Assembly: GCA_949316235.1 (NCBI GenBank)
Contig: OX438749.1
Span: 14,216,914-14,280,913, forward strand
Direction of reading: 5' to 3'
Source of the DNA: Oegoconia quadripuncta
Lineage: Eukaryota > Arthropoda > Insecta > Lepidoptera > Autostichidae
DNA length: 64,000 bases
The notes under the pieces were generated by a model. The model worked only from the letters and a program-made list of their open reading frames with translations, was not told where the DNA came from and did no database searches. Positions within the stretch are counted from its first letter, which is position 1, and each line of letters starts with the position of its first letter. Shown here one piece after another: positions 20,942 to 31,771 of the stretch. Made by a program: the position numbers and the translations under genes.

Positions 20942-21265
20942 TAAGACCTTGTTCAGAAAGGACGAATTCGCCGCGAATCGTTTCATGCGTATACGCGCGT
21001 ACGTAGCGCCCAGAAGGAGAGTTAAACGCGCCAGCATTTAGCGACCTATCCAGTTAGTAATATTCCTCTAAATTTGGCTCGTAACTGGGCGCAACAAGGC
21101 GCCTCTAGTATCTTGACTCGCGCGCAATACACGCACGAGTTGAGAGGCTAGCGAAGTGCACACGATTTACACGCTTATTTTAAATTCGCTTGGTGAACGC
21201 GATGTTTGCCAATACAAAACTCCAAACGATTCGCGACGAATTCGCCCTTTGTGGACAAAGCCTTA
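20942..21265. mobile_element. MITE with ~40-bp terminal inverted repeats
   Basis: The left end (AAGACCTTGTTCAGAAAGGA, then CGAATTCGCCGCGAATCGTT) and right end (AACGATTCGCGACGAATTCG, then CCCTTTGTGGACAAAGCCTT) are imperfect reverse complements. The inside is GC-richer and non-coding. The superfamily is not certain. TAA borders are visible, but a target duplication is not clean. Confidence 0.7.
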
Positions 21266-22590
21266 ATTGAAGCCCCTCCTATGGTGCGATTTGCATCGCT
21301 TCCCATGGGAGGACTTACCCTAATCGCCACGCGATTGGCGATCGCAGATTTTTTGGGAGCTCAGCATCAATAACGCTGCTGCCCATCGATGATGTGTTAT
21401 TAGGCTTAGGATCCCTTAATCACTTTTTACAATACGCACGTAAAGAGACGGGTTGGCCTTATTATATACTGCGAAACGAATGAAAGATATGGAAACAATT
21501 AAAGCTATAACTTTTCATGAAGCAGTAATATAGAATCAGGTTTCATAGTTGCATACACAATTATTCATTGTACACATCCTTTTGCCGTGCAGATCACGTT
21601 CGGGAATAAAACGCTTGCCTTGCTTCAACCCTCTTTGTGTAGCTGATCCTAAGATAATCTGTCTAACATTCACCCACTCTCCATCAAATAAAATTACACG
21701 AAAGGTCTCGAGTGCCCAAACTTTACGAGTAAGATAATGACTCTAATAGCAGATATCCTCTTGTCAGAGTCTCGCAGGGCTATTAGTTAGTAAATCCGCT
21801 TAGCTGTGAGCTTCTATAAGTAAACTATTATGTAATAAAATTATTGAGTGTCCCATAATCCTCCGTTGGGTCCGCTTATGGAGATTAACTTACTTTACCT
21901 ATTTGATTTTGTAATAACATATTTTATAGTAGTGTATAAGTAATTGAGACAGGAAAAATATAAATAGAACGCAAAGTATTGGACCTATTCAGAATTGAAT
22001 TTGAGGAATTGGAATTTGAAGGTCAAAATCATTTCGGTCGCAGAATTCTATCGACAATTTGTGAGGAATGGAGGGGTTTTTATTTGTTGCTATGTCTGTT
22101 TACAATAATCACGATTTCGCCCTTACGCTTATTCGGGCTCCTGAGTCTCGCTTACCGAAGTTCATATGCATCCATAGGTTTGTCACTTTTGCATTTGCCC
22201 ATAAGTGTGAAAGTAATAAAAATTCTAATCAACATTGAATCTCGAATGCGTTGACCCCCAGGCCACATAATAAATATCAAATCAACTTTCTCCCACACTT
22301 CGCAAGTTTGAACTATGACATGGTAATATGGGCTCGCTTACGACCGTAAGGGACTTTATACGTCAAAAGGTCCTGGCTCACTGGGCTAGACAGCATCGTT
22401 TGGAAATATTTCCGACAATTTAGAAGTTTGATGTTTACTCAAATTATATAGTACTTTATTCTGAAATATTCGGAAATGTGTTACTTTTCTATACAATATA
22501 TTAAAATGTCTTATATGGAAAATTTTGCATATTTTATTGCAAACTCATATTTGAAAACTGGTTACCTTATTTCAAACTTGGCAGGGAAAT
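21266..22590. other. Intergenic, no gene recognised
   Basis: About 1.3 kb without a credible open frame. A 91-codon frame at 21979-22254 shows no family resemblance. Confidence 0.4.
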
Positions 22591-22592
22591 AT

Positions 22593-22719
22593 GTTGGTAA
22601 ATAGCCAGGGGTCGTTTAAAAATACCACCAACCAAACCGAGTAATTGACATGTAGGGAATCGAAATGGCGACCTCCTTTTGTAAACCCTGTTGTTTACAT
22701 TAAGCTACGGACGCGATTA
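22593..22719 (-). repeat. Fragment of tRNA-headed SINE (family C)
   Basis: It contains TACCACCAACCAAACCGAG and the degraded head GGCGACCTCCTTTTGTAAAC. The family is better preserved at 26775-27109 and 42032-42332. Confidence 0.6.
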
Positions 22720-22751
22720 ACATAATCCAAATCTAAATATATAAAGGAAGA

Positions 22752-22806
22752 AGCTGACTGACTGACTGACTGACTGACTGACTGACTGACTGACTGACTG
22801 ACTGAC
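22752..22806. repeat. CTGA tetranucleotide microsatellite
   Basis: About thirteen CTGA/GACT units immediately inside the Helitron 5' end. Shorter runs are usual at this spot in related lepidopteran Helitrons (from memory). Confidence 0.9.
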
Positions 22807-23606
22807 ATATCAACGCACAGGCCAAACCGCTGGATCTAGAGTTTCCAAATTTGGCACGTAGGTTGCTTACGAGGTCTAGGGGAGCACTAAGAAAGGATTT
22901 TTCAAAATTCACCCTTTAAGAGGGTGAAACAGGGGTGGGAAGTTTGTATGAAGAAACAGTATAACTTGGACATTTCGACTATTTTCGACTCGAAACTTCG
23001 CAAGAGTACTCCTAGAAACAAATAAGCTAATACGTGTTTTGAGATTTTTCGAAAAACAACCCCCTGGGTTGTGAAATGGGGGTTAAAACCGTAAAATCGA
23101 TATTGGTGTCGTTATTTAGGTTTTATGGGATGTTGATTTTGAAAATGACATTTATTTTAAGTTAACCCTCTAGGGTTGAGATAGGGGTGGGGGTTGATAC
23201 CAAAAAAGTCAATATTGGTGTCATTATTTAGGTTTTTTGGGACGTTGATTACGAAAATGCCATTTGTTTTGAAGCTAACCCCTTGGGGTTAGAGAATGCG
23301 ATAAGGGTGAGTTGAGATTTTTCGAAAAACAGCCCCCTGGGGTGTGAAATGGGGGTTGAAACCATAAAATCGATATTGGTGTCGTTATTTAGGTTTTTTG
23401 GGATGTTGATTATGAAAATGACATTTATTTTAAGCCAACCCTCTAGGGGTGAGATAGGGGTGGGGGATGATACCAAAAAAGTCTATATTGGTGTCGTTAT
23501 TTAGGTTTTTTGGGACGTTGATTGCGAAAATGACATTTATTTTGAAGCTAACCCCTTACGGGTTGCGATAGTGGTAGGGGTTAAAATCACAAATTCAAAT
23601 TGGTGT

Positions 23607-24099
23607 CGAAGTCGAAGAGTCAAAGTCTCAAATTCGAAGGCTCAAAGTCGAAGGCTGAAAGTCGAAGGCTCAAAGTCGAAGGCTAAAAGTCGAAGACTCA
23701 AAGTCGAAGACTCAAAGTCGAAAGCTCAAAGTCGAAGGCTCAAAGTCGAAGGCTTAAAATCGAAGGCTCAAAGACGAAGGCTCAAAGTCGAAGACTCAAA
23801 GTCCAAGACTCAAAGTCCAAGACTCAAAGTCGAAAAGTAAAATTCATAGTCAAAGTCATGTCAAAGTCATAGTCAAAGTCATAGTCAAAGTCATAGTCAA
23901 AGTCATAGTCATAGGCAAAGTCATAGTCAAAGTCATAGTCAATGTCAAAGTCATAGTCAAAGTCATAGTCATAGTCATAGTCATAGTCATAGTCATAGTC
24001 ATAGTCATAGTCAAAGTCAAAGTCGTAGTCAATGTCATAGTCGAAGTCATAGTCAAAGTCATAGTTAAGTTTTAGTCAAAGTCATAGTCATAGTCAAAG
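23607..24099. repeat. Minisatellites of unit 1: 14-bp then 12/6-bp
   Basis: A 14-bp motif (CGAAGGCTCAAAGT and variants) runs from about 23607 to 23838, then GTCAAAGTCATA/GTCATA units run to 24099. The 89- and 68-residue open frames here (periodic SRRLKVEGSKSKAQ or TMT repeats) are by-products of the repeats, not proteins. Confidence 0.9.
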
Positions 24100-24874
24100 G
24101 GGTGAATAGAATTTCCAAATTTGGCACGTAGGTTCCTTACGAGGTCTAGGGGAGCACTAAGAAAGGATTTTTCAAAATTCACCCTTTAAGGGGGTGAAAC
24201 AGGAGTGGGAAGTTTGTATGAAGAAACAGTATAACTTGGACATTTCGACTATTTTCGACTCGAAACTTCGCAAGAGTACTCCTAGAAACAAATAAGCTAA
24301 TACGTGTTTTGAGATTTTTCGAAAAACAACCCCCTGGGTTGTGAAATGGGGGTTAAAACCGTAAAATCGATATTGGTGTCGTTATTTAGGTTTTATGGGA
24401 TGTTGATTTTGAAAATGACATTTATTTTAAGTTAACCCTCTAGGGTTGAGATAGGGGTGGGGGATGATACCAAAAAAGTCAATATTGGTGTCATTATTTA
24501 GGTTTTTTGGGACGTTGATTACGAAAATGCCATTTGTTTTGAAGCTAACCTCTTGGGGTTAGAGAATGCGATAAGGGTGAGTTGAGATTTTTCGAAAAAC
24601 AGCCCCCTGGGGTGTGAAATGGGGGTTGAAACCATAAAATCGATATTGGTGTCGTTATTTAGGTTTTTTGGGATGTTGATTATGAAAATGACATTTATTT
24701 TAAGCCAACCCTCTAGGGGAGATAGGGGTGGGGGATGACACCAAAAAAGTCTATATTGGTGTCGTTATTTAGGTTTTTTGGGACGTTGATTGCGAAAATG
24801 ACATTTATTTTGAAGCTAACCCCTTACGGGTTGCGATAGTGGTAGGGGTTAAAATCACAAATTCAAATTGGTTT

Positions 24875-25311
24875 CGAAGTCGAAGAGTCAAAGTCTCAAA
24901 TTCGAAGGCTCAAAGTCGAAGGCTGAAAGTCGAAGGCTCAAAGTCGAAGGCTAAAAGTCGAAGACTCAAAGTCGAAGACTCAAAGTCGAAAGCTCAAAGT
25001 CGAAGGCTCAAAGTCGAAGGCTTAAAATCGAAGGCTCAAAGACGAAGGCTCAAAGTCGAAGGCTCAAAGTCGAAGACTCAAAGTCGAAGACTCAAAGTCG
25101 AAAAGTAAAATTCATAGTCAAAGTCATGTCAAAGTCATAGTCAAAGTCATAGTCAAAGTCATAGTCAAAGTCATAGTCAAAGTCATAGTCATAGGCAAAG
25201 TCATAGTCAAAGTCATAGTCATAGTCAAAGTCAAAGTCATAGTCAATGTCATAGTCGAAGTCATAGTCAAAGTCATAGTTAAAGTTTTAGTTAAAGTCAT
25301 AGTCATAGTCA
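24875..25311. repeat. Minisatellites of unit 2: 14-bp then 12/6-bp
   Basis: Second copy of the same compound tract: 14-bp motifs to about 25106, then the GTCAAAGTCATA array to 25311, shorter than in unit 1. The first part matches unit 1 almost base for base. Confidence 0.9.
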
Positions 25312-25795
25312 AAGGGGTGAATAGAATTTCCAAATTTGGCACGTAGGTTCCTTACGAGGTCTAGGGGAGCACTAAGAAAGGATTTTTCAAAATTCACCCT
25401 TTAAGGGGGTGAAACAGGAGTGGGAAGTTTGTATGAAGAAACAGTATAACTTGGACATTTCGACTATTTTCGACTCGAAACTTCGCAAGAGTACTCCTAG
25501 GAACAAATAAGCTAATACGTGTTTTGAGATTTTTCGAATTCAACCCCCTGGGTTGTGAAATGGGGGTTAAAACCATAAAATCGATATTGGTGTCGTTATT
25601 TAGGTTTTATGGGATGTTGATTATGAAAATGACATTTATTTTAAGTTAACCCTCTAGGGTTGAAATAGGGGTGGGGGTTGATACCAAAAAAGTCAATATT
25701 GGTGTCATTATTTAGGTTTTTTGGGACGTTGATTACGAAAATGCCATTTGTTTTGAAGCTAACCCCTTGGGGTTAGAGAATGAGATAAGGGTGAG

Positions 25796-26287
25796 TTGAA
25801 CACTTTGAACCCACCGGGTATGCCATATCACAGACTTTTACTACGTGTGGGTGCACCTGTTATGTTATTGAGAAATTTAAAGCCACCCAAACTTTGTAAC
25901 GGTACTAGGTTGCAAGTCAAGGTTTTGCACCGGAACGTAGTAGAGGCCACTATTTTAACAGGACCTGCTCAGGGAGAAACAGTGTTTGTACCGCGTATTC
26001 CATTAATACCAAATGATCTTCCCTTTGAATTCAAAAGGCTTCAGTTTCCACTAAAGGTCTGTTTTGCCATGACAATAAATAAGTCGCAGGGGCAAACTCT
26101 CAAATTCGCCGGAGTAGACCTACGACAGGACTGTTTCTCTCACGGTCAGTTCTATGTGGCAGGCTCACGTGTAAGTTCACCTCAAAGTTTGGTTCTATTG
26201 CTACCACCTTCAAACATGGCAAAAAATGTTGTTTATAGGAAGTACTTTAATAAATATAAACCAGAATTTTTCAGAAAGGTCTTTTAA
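25796..26287 (+). pseudogene. C-terminal fragment of Helitron Pif1-type helicase
   Basis: About 163 codons resembling the end of the Helitron Rep/helicase. HRLLLRVGAPVMLLRNLKPP leads into LCNGTRL, then FAMTINKSQGQTLK (helicase motif V) and FYVAGSRVSSPQSL (motif VI; the usual residue before SRV is small or Cys/Leu, here Gly). The frame is open from the repeat junction to TAA and has no ATG at its start; the first codon is TTG. The Walker motifs and the Rep endonuclease domain are absent, so this is a remnant of the Helitron's own replication protein. Confidence 0.85.
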
Positions 26288-26479
26288 TGGATCCCTGTCT
26301 TAATTCATTTACCTGGCAAAACATCAACATGGTCCCACATACTTGTTATCTGCCCAGGGTCTTTTCCTGTTTGAGATAAACTCTACATGGTAATTTTTCT
26401 GCTGAATGTATTCCCGTGGGAAAGTAATAAAGTGTTGATTCATGTAGTCTACGCGGACGAAGTCGCGGGCAGCTGCTAG

Positions 26480-26643
26480 TAATATTATAAATGCGAAAGT
26501 TTGTGAGTGTGTATGTTTGTTACCTCTACATGCCTGAACGGCTGGATGGATTGGGATGAAACTTAGTTGGTAGGCAGATTGAATATAGGTAAATGGATTT
26601 TGATGAAGTGGTCCACGTGAACAAAGCCGCGGGCATCAGCTAG
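26480..26643 (+). mobile_element. Short Helitron-like element abutting the larger one
   Basis: AATATTATAAATGCGAAAGT follows directly after the CTAG end of the larger Helitron and runs to ACAAAGCCGCGGGCATCAGC then TAG. It resembles a short LEP1-type element whose first bases were displaced by the larger Helitron. Confidence 0.65.
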
Positions 26644-26774
26644 CATGGGCTATAATTCGCGGCGCGGGTTCAGAGCGAATTTGTGTCAGACTCCAGCCAC
26701 CTAACAGTGATTTATTATTAAAAACCATTAATATTCTCCCTGAAGCATGGAAAAATTCGTACCTGAAAATGTCA

Positions 26775-27109
26775 CTATTTTTTTTATGCACAACGGGTTG
26801 GTACTTAACCTCAATCACACCTGATGTTAAGTGAAGATGAGGTCGAAGGTGGAAGCGTACTGACCCGGAAACCCCAACACATTTGGGGGACTGGCTATTA
26901 TCTCTGACAGCCGGAACACAACAATGCTATTAACATTGCTGCTTGGGGGCAGATTTAGATAAGATGGTGGTAGCTAGCCAGGCGGGCATTTCAAATGCCC
27001 TACCACCAACCAAACAGAGTACTTAAAACATGTACCCCGCTGGGGATCGAACGCGCGACCTCCGAATCGTAAACCCAATAATGTTTACATTGAGCCAAGG
27101 AGGCGGTTA
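26775..27109 (-). mobile_element. tRNA-headed SINE (family C), full length
   Basis: On the minus strand the head reads CCGCCTCCTTGGCTCAATGT and GGTCGCGCGTTCGATCCCCA (boxes A and B). The body includes CACACCTGATGTTAAGTGAA, CCAACACATTTGGGGGACTG and TACCACCAACCAAAC. Other copies: 27252-27398 (partial), 42032-42332, 48762-49081, 52820-53063 (plus strand) and 22593-22719. Confidence 0.85.
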
Positions 27110-27251
27110 TTAAGAATGTGACTGCACCAAGGGACTGTAAGATGGATCTAATCAATCACTGGAATGATTCTAACTCTTACCTGGCTACTTGATTCCTCTA
27201 AAGCATGGAAACATGTGAATGTCACTTGTATCATTAATTGATATAATGTCT

Positions 27252-27398
27252 ACATTTTTTATGCACAATGGATTAGCACTTGACCTCAATCACACCTGAT
27301 GTTAAGTGAAGATGAGGCCGAAAGTGGAAGCGTAATGAACCGGAAGCTCAAATATTTGGGAAACTGGCTATCCTATCTCTGAAAACCTTAAGGCTTTA
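27252..27398 (-). repeat. Partial SINE (family C), tail half only
   Basis: ATGCACAATGGATTAGCACT, then CAATCACACCTGATGTTAAG and CTGGCTATCCTATCTCTG. The tRNA-like head is missing. Confidence 0.75.
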
Positions 27399-27879
27399 TT
27401 GCTATAAAATGACTGATCAACTAACAACATTCGTGCTTTGACCATATTCGTCACATTTAAACTTCTTGACAAATTGGGGAATCGAATTAAATACTTAACT
27501 AAAGCCAGACAAATGGGCATAACGAAATTAAGAGTCATTTCCAGGCAGGGATCATGTAACTAAAAGTTAAACTCCATTAATTCGGAGAGACCCTAGTGAA
27601 ATTGAGCACTGCCAGTATTTTAAGATAAACAGACGTTTAATTGTTTAACTGAACTGTGAAATGTGTTGGACATTTTATAAACTCTTGTATAATATACATT
27701 ATTTAAGATCATGATCCTTGTGCTGTGTGGTTTTGGCACTCAAATAGAATAGAAATCTGTCTCTTCCCGTGGGTGTCTTAGAAGGGCCTTTGCATACAGA
27801 AAGAAAAACATACAGATGTTTTTGACGAAAAACTATATGATGGTGAAAAATTATAGCTTTGCAAGTTTCAACGGCGATG

Positions 27880-28060
27880 GGGTCACCCCTTGCTCACGTG
27901 TGCATTTCTGTATATTTCATAAGGTGCACCGTGGATGTTGTTTCAATCATTAAACTTTTAATGTTTGGAACACCGAAACACTATTGTTGGGATATCTCTG
28001 ACCACTCCATTTGGGATAAAGGTCGTGACGTTATGTATGGTCATGATCCTTACCTTCCTT
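27880..28060 (+). repeat. Dispersed repeat (family D)
   Basis: It contains GTGGATGTTGTTTCAATCAT, CCATTTGGGATAAAGGTCGT and GACGTTATGTATGG. The same blocks occur at 57140-57290, 57990-58120 (inverted), 60066-60275 and, degraded, 54868-54960. Non-coding; the class is unknown to me. Confidence 0.7.
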
Positions 28061-28545
28061 TATATTAGTTACATGTAAAGAAGTCAAGTGAATAAAAATA
28101 TTATCCGGTTCCCAAAACTTCGCCGAATTCGGATGTGTAGTTCCAAAACGAATTTCGCTATATTACCGTATATAACACGTTTGTATGCAAATTTTATTCC
28201 CAAAATCCATCCTGATGGAAAACGGTCCCTTCTAGTATTATCAGGGCAGCCGGGCAGACCCGCCAGAACTTTTGGGTCGACTTGATAACATATACCTAAA
28301 TACCGACACCCCTGTGTCGATTACCTTATCACGAACGGAATATTTGATTTGAACATTGACCTTCAATACCTATAATACGGTAGAAATTCGATGTAAAAGC
28401 TAAATGTAAATGCGAATGAGATTTCTAGCCTATTGGGTACACTATAGACTAATTGAATCACACCTTATTTTGTGGAAATTCGTAAGTAAGAAATTATCAT
28501 CATTACCATATCAGCCTAAGATTTCTAGAGCAACGGTTGGTAGCA
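28060..28545. other. Intergenic, no feature recognised
   Basis: Only short unrelated open frames are present. Confidence 0.35.
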
Positions 28546-28715
28546 GCCTGCATCCAGCAACTTCCCGCGAGCTTCATCAAATCGTCCGTCAATTTTGTGT
28601 GTGGACGTCCGATACGGTGCCTGCCGGTGCGTGGGCTTTGCTAGAGAAATTTAATGCTCCACCGGCCATCAATAATCAACAATCAAGTGGCAGTGGGCAG
28701 GGCATATAGCACGAA
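28545..28715. repeat. Rearranged RTE-type LINE 3' fragment
   Basis: GCATCCAGCAACTTCCCGCG to GCCGGTGCGTGGGCTTTGCT is the reverse complement of the RTE C-terminal region (compare 29871-30153). It is followed by a plus-strand piece, AAGTGGCAGTGGGCAGGGCA. The two pieces face opposite ways, pointing to an internal inversion. Confidence 0.55.
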
Positions 28716-29870
28716 GAATTCGATCCAGTTTCCATAACTTGTTGCATGACGTTGAGCTTTCTTGTGAGGCCCATAGTCAAAGGAGAGTATGTTAATTACA
28801 TAATCTTGTATTCATTTCATCCACAATGCTACAGTCGACCGATGTCCTCACAATTTACAAGCAATAGTAAATCGCCTGCCCTTCCATTGAAACTTATTTG
28901 CTGCATACAACTGCACAGTACTCTCTGATGATGCCACTATAATACTTACTTACTTATAATACGAATCGGTGATTGTCGTATAGTGCTACTCTTAATGTGG
29001 GTGTATCCTATCTGGTGCGTGGTCTCTTGCTTACCGCAACATAAAAACTTCCCTCAACGCTCTCTTTTGTGCACTTCCCCTGTTTTCGCTCTCTGTTATT
29101 GCCAACTTCATGTTTTATGATACAGGTTAGTGGAATGAGCATGTAGTCACTGGGTTAGGGATAACCATTACCCAAATGACGTATACGCCATGCAGACATC
29201 GCATCCACAACTCGATACTTAGCAACTTAGGTTTATATACTCGTAGGCGAGCAGCATCACTGTATGAATGCGTTTTTGAATTGTTTAGAATACTCGTAAA
29301 ATGCATTTAAAGCTGTAAGTTTGTTTTGTTGTCCTCTCACCCAATGCTTATTTTTTGCTGTGTGGTATTTACAGTTCCAGTCATATAAAATGCACTTCAT
29401 ATATAGCTCGTTGGCTATATAAGTCATAATAAAATTTTGTCTGTGTTATGTACGAGTATGTTACACAATCTCTCTGATATGAAGGATTTAGGTCAAACGG
29501 AAAACAATAGGGTTGAGTGGACGTTAAAACACGGGTATGGAACTTCGTTTACACATCGTTTAAGGGTACATTTAAAATGGGCTCGGAATTATATACTTAC
29601 ATTATACAATATTATTCTACCTTTTTCACTTTAAGATTCCGTAGCCGTGGGCATAAATCGAACCTTTATTACTTGTCATGCATGAGCGTTTATCCATCTG
29701 TCCGTTTCCATCAATATTTCTCAGGGAGGTGTCTCCAGTGTATCGCCATGGGTTGGGTGCCCATACCTGAAAAATTATAGTAGAAATGACAGCTGTTTAT
29801 GATTTATATATATATATACGAATAGATGAATTTTAGGTGATTAAGTTCGAAACTTCGAAAAGGAGGCCAA
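28716..29870. other. Intergenic, no feature recognised
   Basis: About 1.15 kb of AT-rich sequence with short frames lacking family resemblance. A TA dinucleotide run lies near 29806-29819. Confidence 0.35.
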
Positions 29871-30153
29871 TCGTCGCAGGAGAACCAAGGTGACCGATAT
29901 AGCTCGAAGAATTGCCAAACTTAAGTGGCAGTGGGCTGGGCACATTCCTCGTAGGACCGACGGCCGTTGGGTCGAAAAGGTTCTCTAGTGGCGACCACGC
30001 ACCGGATGACGTAGCGTGGGCAGGTCCCACACGAGGTGGATCCACGATTTGGTAAAGATCGCGGGAAGTCGCTGGATGCGGGCAGCGCAGGACCGATCGT
30101 TGTGGAGATCTTTCGAGGAGGCCTTTGTCCAGCAGTGGACGTCTTTCGGCTGA
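29871..30153 (+). pseudogene. C-terminal end of an RTE-type LINE reverse transcriptase
   Basis: The plus frame encodes KVTDIARRIAKLKWQWAGHI, DGRWVEKVL, then WRPRTG, and later RWMRAAQDRSLWRSFEEAFV before QQWTSFG and a stop. This arrangement is the end of lepidopteran RTE polyproteins (from memory). Two in-frame stops (TAG after VEKVL, TGA after RPRTG) break it. The upstream endonuclease and RT domains are absent: a 5'-truncated dead copy, typical of LINEs. Confidence 0.75.
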
Positions 30154-30990
30154 TATGATGAGGCGATTATGTGTTTGACAGGAAACTCTGAAAAACCTTT
30201 GGAGGTAACTATAATACCATAAAACGGTATCTCACTCAGCATTTTGAGTGACACTTATACATGTTTGACGAACAATATATAAACAAAACAGTAAAAATAT
30301 AGAAATTTAACATACCTATAGTATGAGTAATCCGACAAAACAAAAGAATCGACAAGATGGATGAAACCTTAGTACCCATTCAATTTGCCAAGAGTGGCGT
30401 AGGAGTAGATAGCTGATTTAAATCCAATCAGAATTTGGAAGTTTTGTTCTTTCTTGTTGACTTAATAGAATTAGCGTTCATGTTCACAACAATCACAAAA
30501 TTCCATTTATTTGTCGTCAATGTGTCGATACAGAAAGCCATCGCTTAGACGCTTTATGTAAGTACTCGTATATACAACGTACATGTATAATAAATAACCC
30601 TTAGCCGTCCATTGACAGCGGTGTTTCAAATTCACCAAAGTTATATTACGTGTTAATTTATGTTTGCTGTTAGTTTAGGCTCTGCTTTACATACTGGTTT
30701 AATATTGAATTTTCTTACAAAGTTGGTAACAAATCACCCAAACCGTAGATAATGGTGGATTATCCCGTCTTCTGTGTCCTATTAATCACTTCTGAAACTT
30801 ACACTCCCACCCGGTAAGGTTGAGCCTACCTGTCGCAATTATGAGATATGGCTACTTTGGACAGGTCTTATATTTATGGTGATATTAATTTTATATAAGA
30901 CACTACGTAATCAAATTGTAGAGTTTCATCAGTCATCAAAATTTGGAAAGACTCAGTTTTTTTTTAATTATCGAAGCTATAAATATTTAT
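30154..30990. other. Intergenic, no feature recognised
   Basis: AT-rich, no open frame of note. Confidence 0.35.
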
Positions 30991-30991
30991 T

Positions 30992-31199
30992 ATTAGCTCT
31001 CCGCCCACGGCTTCGCCTGCGTGGAATAACTTTATAGCGGACATTTGTTCATCCCGCGGGAACTACTCACTTTATGGGGATAATAAATATCCTATGTCTA
31101 GGACACATTTTACCTATAATACCAAATTTCATCCAAATCCGTGATTGATCAACAAACAAACAAACAAACATCCAAACTCTCACATTTATACTACTAGTA
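30992..31199 (-). mobile_element. LEP1-like Helitron
   Basis: The reverse complement carries the CGCAGGCGAAGCCGTGGGCG 3' end and the TTTG repeat. The middle block with the GGCGAAACGG motif is shortened. The 5' end is degraded (CTACTAGTAG instead of TTAGTTAGA). Confidence 0.75.
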
Positions 31200-31333
31200 G
31201 GATGGTAATACATAAGACAAGGAATTGTTATTATTTAATTAATACCTGTACCTACATACACACATTGGATATGCGGCTGTAAGTATAAGCAGCGCTTGCT
31301 GTGTTCGCATTTCCTGTAGTATAAATTTAGTTC

Positions 31334-31771
31334 TACATTAAAGATACTTTTAAACGCATGCTTTTAATACGCCATCATGATTATTACATATATTATTAAT
31401 TTTTATTGTTATTATTATTATATATTCTAACATAAAATCCATCAAGAAGTTCCAGTGGCAATTTTCTGGCTCCATCTTCAGACGCTTGTCCTCATGTGTA
31501 ATGGAAAATGCTCATGGCAACAAAACAAACCTAGCCCAAATTAGATTATCTTACAATTTGCCATCATTGTACATTAAAGATACTTTTAAACGCATGCTTT
31601 TAATAGGCCATCATGACTATTACATATTATTCTAACATAAAATCCACCAAGAAGTTCCAGTAGCAATTTTCTGGCTCCATCTTCAGACGCTTGTCATCAT
31701 GTGTAATGGAAAATGCTCATGGCAACAAAACAAACCTAGCCCAAATTAGATTATCTTACAATTTGCCATCA
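31334..31771 (+). repeat. Direct tandem duplication, ~233 and ~202 bp
   Basis: Copy 1 (31334-31566) and copy 2 (31570-31771) both run from TACATTAAAGATACTTTTAA to CTTACAATTTGCCATCA, with a few substitutions. Copy 1 has about 30 extra bases of ATT-rich simple sequence. Non-coding. Confidence 0.9.

Larger units (their letters stand above)
22841..25797. repeat. Tandem duplication: units of 1270 and 1215 bp plus 472 bp partial
   Basis: TTTCCAAATTTGGCACGTAG recurs at 22842, 24112 and 25327, and each restart opens a long, nearly identical block. Units: 22841-24110, 24111-25325 and a partial 25326-25797, which breaks off at GATAAGGGTGAGTTGA. Within each full unit a ~120-bp module (GGTGTCGTTATTTAGGTTTT ... 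AACCC) is itself repeated about four times, followed by minisatellites. The length difference between units 1 and 2 lies mainly in the GTCATA tract. Confidence 0.92.
22732..26479 (+). mobile_element. Helitron, internally expanded, with helicase remnant
   Basis: It begins TCTAAATATATAAAGGAAG after host A (22731) and ends GCGGGCAGCTGCTAG before host T (26480), the expected Helitron borders. A subterminal GC hairpin (CGCGGACGAAGTCGCG) precedes the end. The interior holds a CTGA microsatellite, about 2.4 tandem copies of a ~1.2 kb unit and the last part of the helicase. The Rep domain and most of the helicase are gone, so it cannot be autonomous. Confidence 0.85.

Noticed and set aside
20747..21037. 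96-codon minus-strand frame
   Set aside because: It extends into the MITE terminal repeat and has no domain resemblance.
23607..25311. CRISPR-like array
   Set aside because: The repeats are contiguous with no unique spacers, and the DNA is eukaryotic.
23571..25342. Periodic open frames (89, 68, 89 and 72 codons)
   Set aside because: They are translations of 14- and 12-bp minisatellites with lengths not divisible into a protein-like pattern.
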